Shown piece after piece: positions 42,763 through 45,604 of a stretch of 45,604 nt of DNA. The notes under the pieces were generated by a model. That model searched no databases. It was not told the origin of the DNA and worked only from the letters and a program-made list of their open reading frames with translations. The first letter of the stretch is position 1; each line of letters starts with the position of its first letter. The position numbers were made by a program, and so were the translations under genes. This DNA is from Mayfieldus sp963841445. Its GTDB lineage: Bacteria > Actinomycetota > Thermoleophilia > Solirubrobacterales > 70-9. The DNA lies in NCBI GenBank assembly GCA_963841445.1, contig CAWJCP010000008.1:1-45604 (forward strand). The letters run 5' to 3'.

Positions 42763-43080
42763 TCAATTGACCTCCAGTTGAATGGTCTCGTTCTCGACCG
42801 TGACCGGAAAGGTCTCCACGGGCACGTAGGCGGGAAGCGTCTTCGGCCTGCCGTTTGTCAGATCGAACAGCGAGCCGTGACGGGGGCACTCCACGGTACA
42901 GGCATCGGGATCGAACTCGCCCTCGGCGAGCGGTCCGTCGTCGTGCGAGCAGCGATCCTCGATCGCGTACAGATGCCCGTCGCAGTTGAAGACGCCGATC
43001 TTGCGGCCCTCGACCTCGACGAGCTGCGTCTCTCCGGGCGGAAGCTCCGCCGCGGGGCAGACGGTGACCTTGTCGCTCAA
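42763..43080 (-). CDS. Rieske-type [2Fe-2S] ferredoxin
   Basis: 105 residues. Cluster ligands are C44-x-H46 (DRCSHDDG) and C65-x2-H68 (CPRHGS), the Rieske pattern. This is the soluble bacterial ferredoxin type, without a membrane helix. Such genes are often found in actinobacterial SUF operons and could supply electrons for cluster assembly or be a client. The start is a TTG at 43080, with AAAGG six bases upstream. The gene heads the sufBD block. Confidence 0.9.
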   Translation of the reverse strand: MSDKVTVCPAAELPPGETQLVEVEGRKIGVFNCDGHLYAIEDRCSHDDGPLAEGEFDPDACTVECPRHGSLFDLTNGRPKTLPAYVPVETFPVTVENETIQLEVN

Positions 43081-43092
43081 GCGTGCCTTTCC

Positions 43093-43120
43093 AGGTTGTG
43101 ATTGAAGTCACGTAAAACCT
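43093..43120. promoter_or_regulatory. Divergent promoter region with imperfect inverted repeats
   Basis: AGGTT (43093-43097) pairs with AACCT (43116-43120), and inside them GTGA (43098-43101) with TCAC (43108-43111). It lies upstream of the Rieske-suf genes in a 234-base region between two divergent genes. It could be an operator for a SUF regulator, but no known consensus fits well. Confidence 0.3.
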
Positions 43121-43314
43121 ACTGTTGCACTCGGATTTTAGCGGGCGTGGCGGCGCGGCCTGTCTCGCGACTCGCCGGCTCTCGGCAAGGCTGTGCAGTT
43201 GGAGTTGCTACAGCGACCACAAGTGCACAGCGAGCAATTGGTGTCAGCCGACGGCGCCGATCGTCGAGTGGGAGGATCGGAGGAGCAATCCAAGGAGCTC
43301 CAAGGGAGATCGCC

Positions 43315-44112
43315 ATGACTGAGATGACCGCCTACAAGCCCGGGACCCCCTGCTGGGTCGACCTTGCATCCCCAGACCTCGAGAAGTCGATCGAGTTCTA
43401 TGGCGCGCTGTTCGGATGGGACGTGCCCGAGCAGGAGAACTCCGAGCAGACCGGCGGTTACCGGCTGGCCGCCCTGGGAGGCAAGTCCGCGGCGGGGCTG
43501 ATGCCGCAGATGCAGGAGGGCCAGCCCACCGTCTGGTCGGGCTACGTGAGCGTCGAGGACGCCGACGCGACCGCAGCCGCGGTCCGTGAGGCCGGCGGCG
43601 CTGTGATCGCCGAGCCGATGGACGTGATGGACCTCGGCCGAATGGCGGTCTTCTCGGACCCGGAAGGAGCCGTGTTCGGCATCTGGCAGCCGGGCATCTT
43701 CGCCGGCGCCCAGATTGTCAATGAGCCCAACTCCTATTCCTGGAACGAGCTCAACACCCGCGACCCCGATGGCGCAAGGTCCTTCTACACAAAGGTCTTC
43801 GGCTGGGACGCGAACGAGGTCGACATGGGGGAGGGAGGCACCTACACGACCTGGCGCCACCCGGAGCGGTCCGAGGACGAGGACAGCGTCGGCGGGATGC
43901 TCGACATCCGCGGCCGGGCACCCGACGAGGTCCCAGCGCACTGGCTCGTCTACTTCACGGTCGACGACCGCGACGCGACGCTTGCGAAGGCGAAGTCGTC
44001 CGGCGCCGAGGAGGTGCTGACCATGGACCTGCCGATGGGGAGGCTGGCGATCCTGCGGGATCCGCACGGGGCGTCCTTCGGGATCTTCGAGGCGACGCCC
44101 AGCGCCGACTGA
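43315..44112 (+). CDS. Two-domain VOC (glyoxalase-like) protein
   Basis: 265 residues with two tandem vicinal-oxygen-chelate modules (about 8-125 and 134-262). The first starts GTPCWVDLASPDLEKSIEFYGALFGWDV, and the second starts YSWNELNTRDPDGARSFYTKVFGWD. These halves occur in glyoxalase-like and antibiotic-resistance-like proteins. Metal ligand residues (H/E/D) are not all conserved, so it may be a lyase or a binding protein. AAGGGAG lies eight bases before the ATG. It stands between the two SUF blocks on the opposite strand. A hairpin follows its stop. Confidence 0.88.
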   Translation: MTEMTAYKPGTPCWVDLASPDLEKSIEFYGALFGWDVPEQENSEQTGGYRLAALGGKSAAGLMPQMQEGQPTVWSGYVSVEDADATAAAVREAGGAVIAEPMDVMDLGRMAVFSDPEGAVFGIWQPGIFAGAQIVNEPNSYSWNELNTRDPDGARSFYTKVFGWDANEVDMGEGGTYTTWRHPERSEDEDSVGGMLDIRGRAPDEVPAHWLVYFTVDDRDATLAKAKSSGAEEVLTMDLPMGRLAILRDPHGASFGIFEATPSAD

Positions 44113-44145
44113 ACACTTGACCCCCTATAGCCGGGGAAAGTGTTC
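44111..44145. terminator. Bidirectional hairpin between convergent genes
   Basis: GAACACTT at the start of the hairpin pairs with AAGTGTTC at its end, with an inner CCCC/GGGG pairing and a small mismatch. It overlaps the VOC gene stop and lies 18 bases from the sufU stop. It is the best terminator candidate in the window. Confidence 0.7.
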
Positions 44146-44162
44146 ACTCGGTGCGGGAGGAG

Positions 44163-44594
44163 TCAGATGCCTGAGCGCTGAAACTCGGCCGGGTCGCCTC
44201 GCTCGCCCTCGTCCTCCCAGTCGGCGGACTGGCCGAGGCTGGCGCCCTTGACGACCTTGAGCCCGAGCAGCGCGCACTTCATCCTCGTCGCCGAGATCTC
44301 GATCCCGAGCAGCTCGAGGACGAAGTCCTTGTCGAGGCGCAGCAGCTCTTCGCGAGTCTTGCCGGCCAGCTCGTCGCTGAGCAGCGAGCTGGCCGCGGTC
44401 GAGATCGCGCATCCCTTGCCCTCGAAGCGCACCTCCGCGACCCGTCCCTCGTCGTCGAGCTTTATCCGCACCTGCTGCTCGTCGCCACAGAACGGGTTCG
44501 TGTCCTCGAACTCGAGGTCGAAATCCTCAAGCGCTCCGAAGTTGTGCGGGCGCTTGTAGTGCTCGAGGATCTGGTCGCGGTAGAGCTCGTCCAT
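44163..44594 (-). CDS. sufU: Fe-S scaffold / sulfur-transfer protein SufU
   Basis: 143 residues of the SufU/IscU-like fold. Zinc or sulfur-accepting residues are C36 (PFCGDEQ) with D38, C62 (GKGCAIST) and C107 (MKCALL). SufU takes sulfur from SufS. The ATG overlaps the sufS stop (TGATG), so they are coupled. Extra residues in the loop near LLRLDKDFVLEL are the SufU-type insert that distinguishes it from IscU. An extra GTG just before the ATG is possible. Confidence 0.94.
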   Translation of the reverse strand: MDELYRDQILEHYKRPHNFGALEDFDLEFEDTNPFCGDEQQVRIKLDDEGRVAEVRFEGKGCAISTAASSLLSDELAGKTREELLRLDKDFVLELLGIEISATRMKCALLGLKVVKGASLGQSADWEDEGERGDPAEFQRSGI

Positions 44595-45604
44595 CACAGC
44601 TCGAAGACCCGGCGGGCGTCAATCAGCCCGTCGATCAGCCGGTCGATCTCCGCCTGGGTGTTGTAGACCGCGAGGCTGGCGCGGGTCGTGGCCGCGACGC
44701 CGAGCCGCTCCATCAGGACCTGGGCGCAGTGGTGCCCGGCGCGAACCGCGACGCCGTGCCGGTCGAGGATCTCGGAGACGTCATGGGCGTGCACTCCCTC
44801 GAGCTCGAAGGAGACGATCCCGGTGCGGTCCTCTCCGGCCGGAGGACCGAATATCCGCAGCCCGGGGACCTCCGCGAGCCGTGCGAGCGCGTACTCGGCC
44901 AGCTCGGACTCGTGCGCGTGGATCGCGTCGGTGCCGAGCTCGTCGATCCAGTCGATCGCAGCCGCGAGCCCGACCGCCTCGGCGATCGGGGGAGTCCCTG
45001 CCTCGAAGCGGGCCGGGACCTCGGCCCAGCTGATCGTCTGCTTTTGCACCTTGTGGATCATCGACCCGCCGCCCTCATATGGCCCCATCGCGTCGAGAAG
45101 CTCGCGGCGCCCCCAGAGGACCCCGACGCCGGTCGGCCCGTAGGCCTTGTGACCGGTGAAGCCGTAGAAGTCGGCACCCAGCCGCCCGATGTCGAGCCCC
45201 AGCTTCGGTGCTGCCTGGGCGCCGTCGACGAGTACCAGCGCGCCCGCGTCGTGGGCCATGCGGCTGAATTCCTCGATCGGGTTGATCGTGCCGAGCACGT
45301 TGGAGACATGTGCCACGGCGAGAATCTTCGGCTCCCGCTCCAGTGCTGCCGCCAGATCGTCGAGGTCGATTCGCCCCTCGTCGGTGACGGGGACCCAGTC
45401 CAGCACCGCGCCGACTTCTTGAGCAAGCAGGTACCAGGGGACGACATTGGAGTGATGCTCCATCTCGGTGATCACGATGCGGTCGCCGGCGCCGACGTTG
45501 GCGGCGCCCCAGGCGCGGGCGACGAGGTTGATCGCCCCGGTCACGTTGCGGGTGAAGACGACCTCGCGGCGCTCGGCGCGCAGGTGGGCGGCGATGCGGA
45601 TCCG
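44594..45604 (-). CDS. sufS: Cysteine desulfurase SufS, N-terminus beyond window
   Basis: 337 residues are visible; the start lies past 45604. The PLP-binding lysine is in TGHKAYGPTG, and the active-site cysteine is in RAGHHCAQ, the class II position. ITEMEHHSNVVPW and DGAQAAPKLG are cofactor-binding landmarks. The enzyme draws sulfur from cysteine and passes it to SufU, whose gene follows at once. sufC might lie upstream of it, outside the window. Class II type agrees with the SUF context. Confidence 0.96.
   Translation of the reverse strand, partial: RIRIAAHLRAERREVVFTRNVTGAINLVARAWGAANVGAGDRIVITEMEHHSNVVPWYLLAQEVGAVLDWVPVTDEGRIDLDDLAAALEREPKILAVAHVSNVLGTINPIEEFSRMAHDAGALVLVDGAQAAPKLGLDIGRLGADFYGFTGHKAYGPTGVGVLWGRRELLDAMGPYEGGGSMIHKVQKQTISWAEVPARFEAGTPPIAEAVGLAAAIDWIDELGTDAIHAHESELAEYALARLAEVPGLRIFGPPAGEDRTGIVSFELEGVHAHDVSEILDRHGVAVRAGHHCAQVLMERLGVAATTRASLAVYNTQAEIDRLIDGLIDARRVFEL

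Overview
The window is a GC-rich chromosomal segment with densely packed, often overlapping genes and frequent GTG or TTG starts. The gene set suggests a high-GC actinobacterium, possibly of the Thermoleophilia/Solirubrobacterales type. It includes a MarP-like CvpA-protease, a wax-ester synthase-like acyltransferase, an AddAB/AdnAB-like repair nuclease, a SUF operon with a Rieske ferredoxin, a zinc-ribbon plus FHA protein, and MoxR-DUF58-transglutaminase genes. The lineage is inferred from gene content alone; there is no rRNA gene here to confirm it. I see no CRISPR array, prophage, tRNA or rRNA. The only mobile element is one IS481-like insertion sequence.

Left part (1-9.3 kb): a truncated coiled-coil protein, a zinc-ribbon/FHA protein, a small four-cysteine protein, an SRPBCC protein, a lipoprotein, a small membrane protein, then a penicillin-binding protein divergent from a MarP-like membrane serine protease. 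An HxlR regulator with its probable operator, a PhoD-like phosphatase and a gamma-glutamylcyclotransferase-like protein follow.

Repair operon (8.7-15.9 kb, minus strand): an AddB-like subunit, an AddA-like helicase and a separate PD-(D/E)XK nuclease frame, then the cyclotransferase-like gene. The helicase and nuclease frames look like one gene broken by a one-base shift at a run of six G/C bases near 10285-10290. Both nuclease domains carry four-cysteine iron-staple-like patterns.

Middle (15.9-27.2 kb): a secreted glycosidase-like protein, an unknown helical protein, a coupled four-gene set (FxsA, unknown, HAD, GT39-like transferase), a DUF59 Fe-S assembly factor, an NTF2-like protein, a secreted protein, a DMT transporter, a WS/DGAT acyltransferase, ispH and a PadR regulator. 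The PadR gene is divergent from a carotenoid oxygenase gene, with a palindrome between them.

Right part (27.2-45.6 kb): the carotenoid oxygenase, a complete IS481-like element flanked by CCTAGG duplications, an HAD phosphatase, a moxR-DUF58-transglutaminase operon, a thioredoxin-fold protein without CXXC, and a heme-oxygenase-like (TenA/CADD) protein. Then comes a run of membrane and cupredoxin-fold proteins that includes a 59-residue membrane protein with an apparent CTG start. The window ends with Rieske-sufB-sufD, a two-domain glyoxalase-like protein, sufU and a truncated sufS. The most noteworthy items are the broken AddA-like gene, the cupredoxin/membrane cluster with the hidden miniprotein, and the hairpin-guarded IS481 element.
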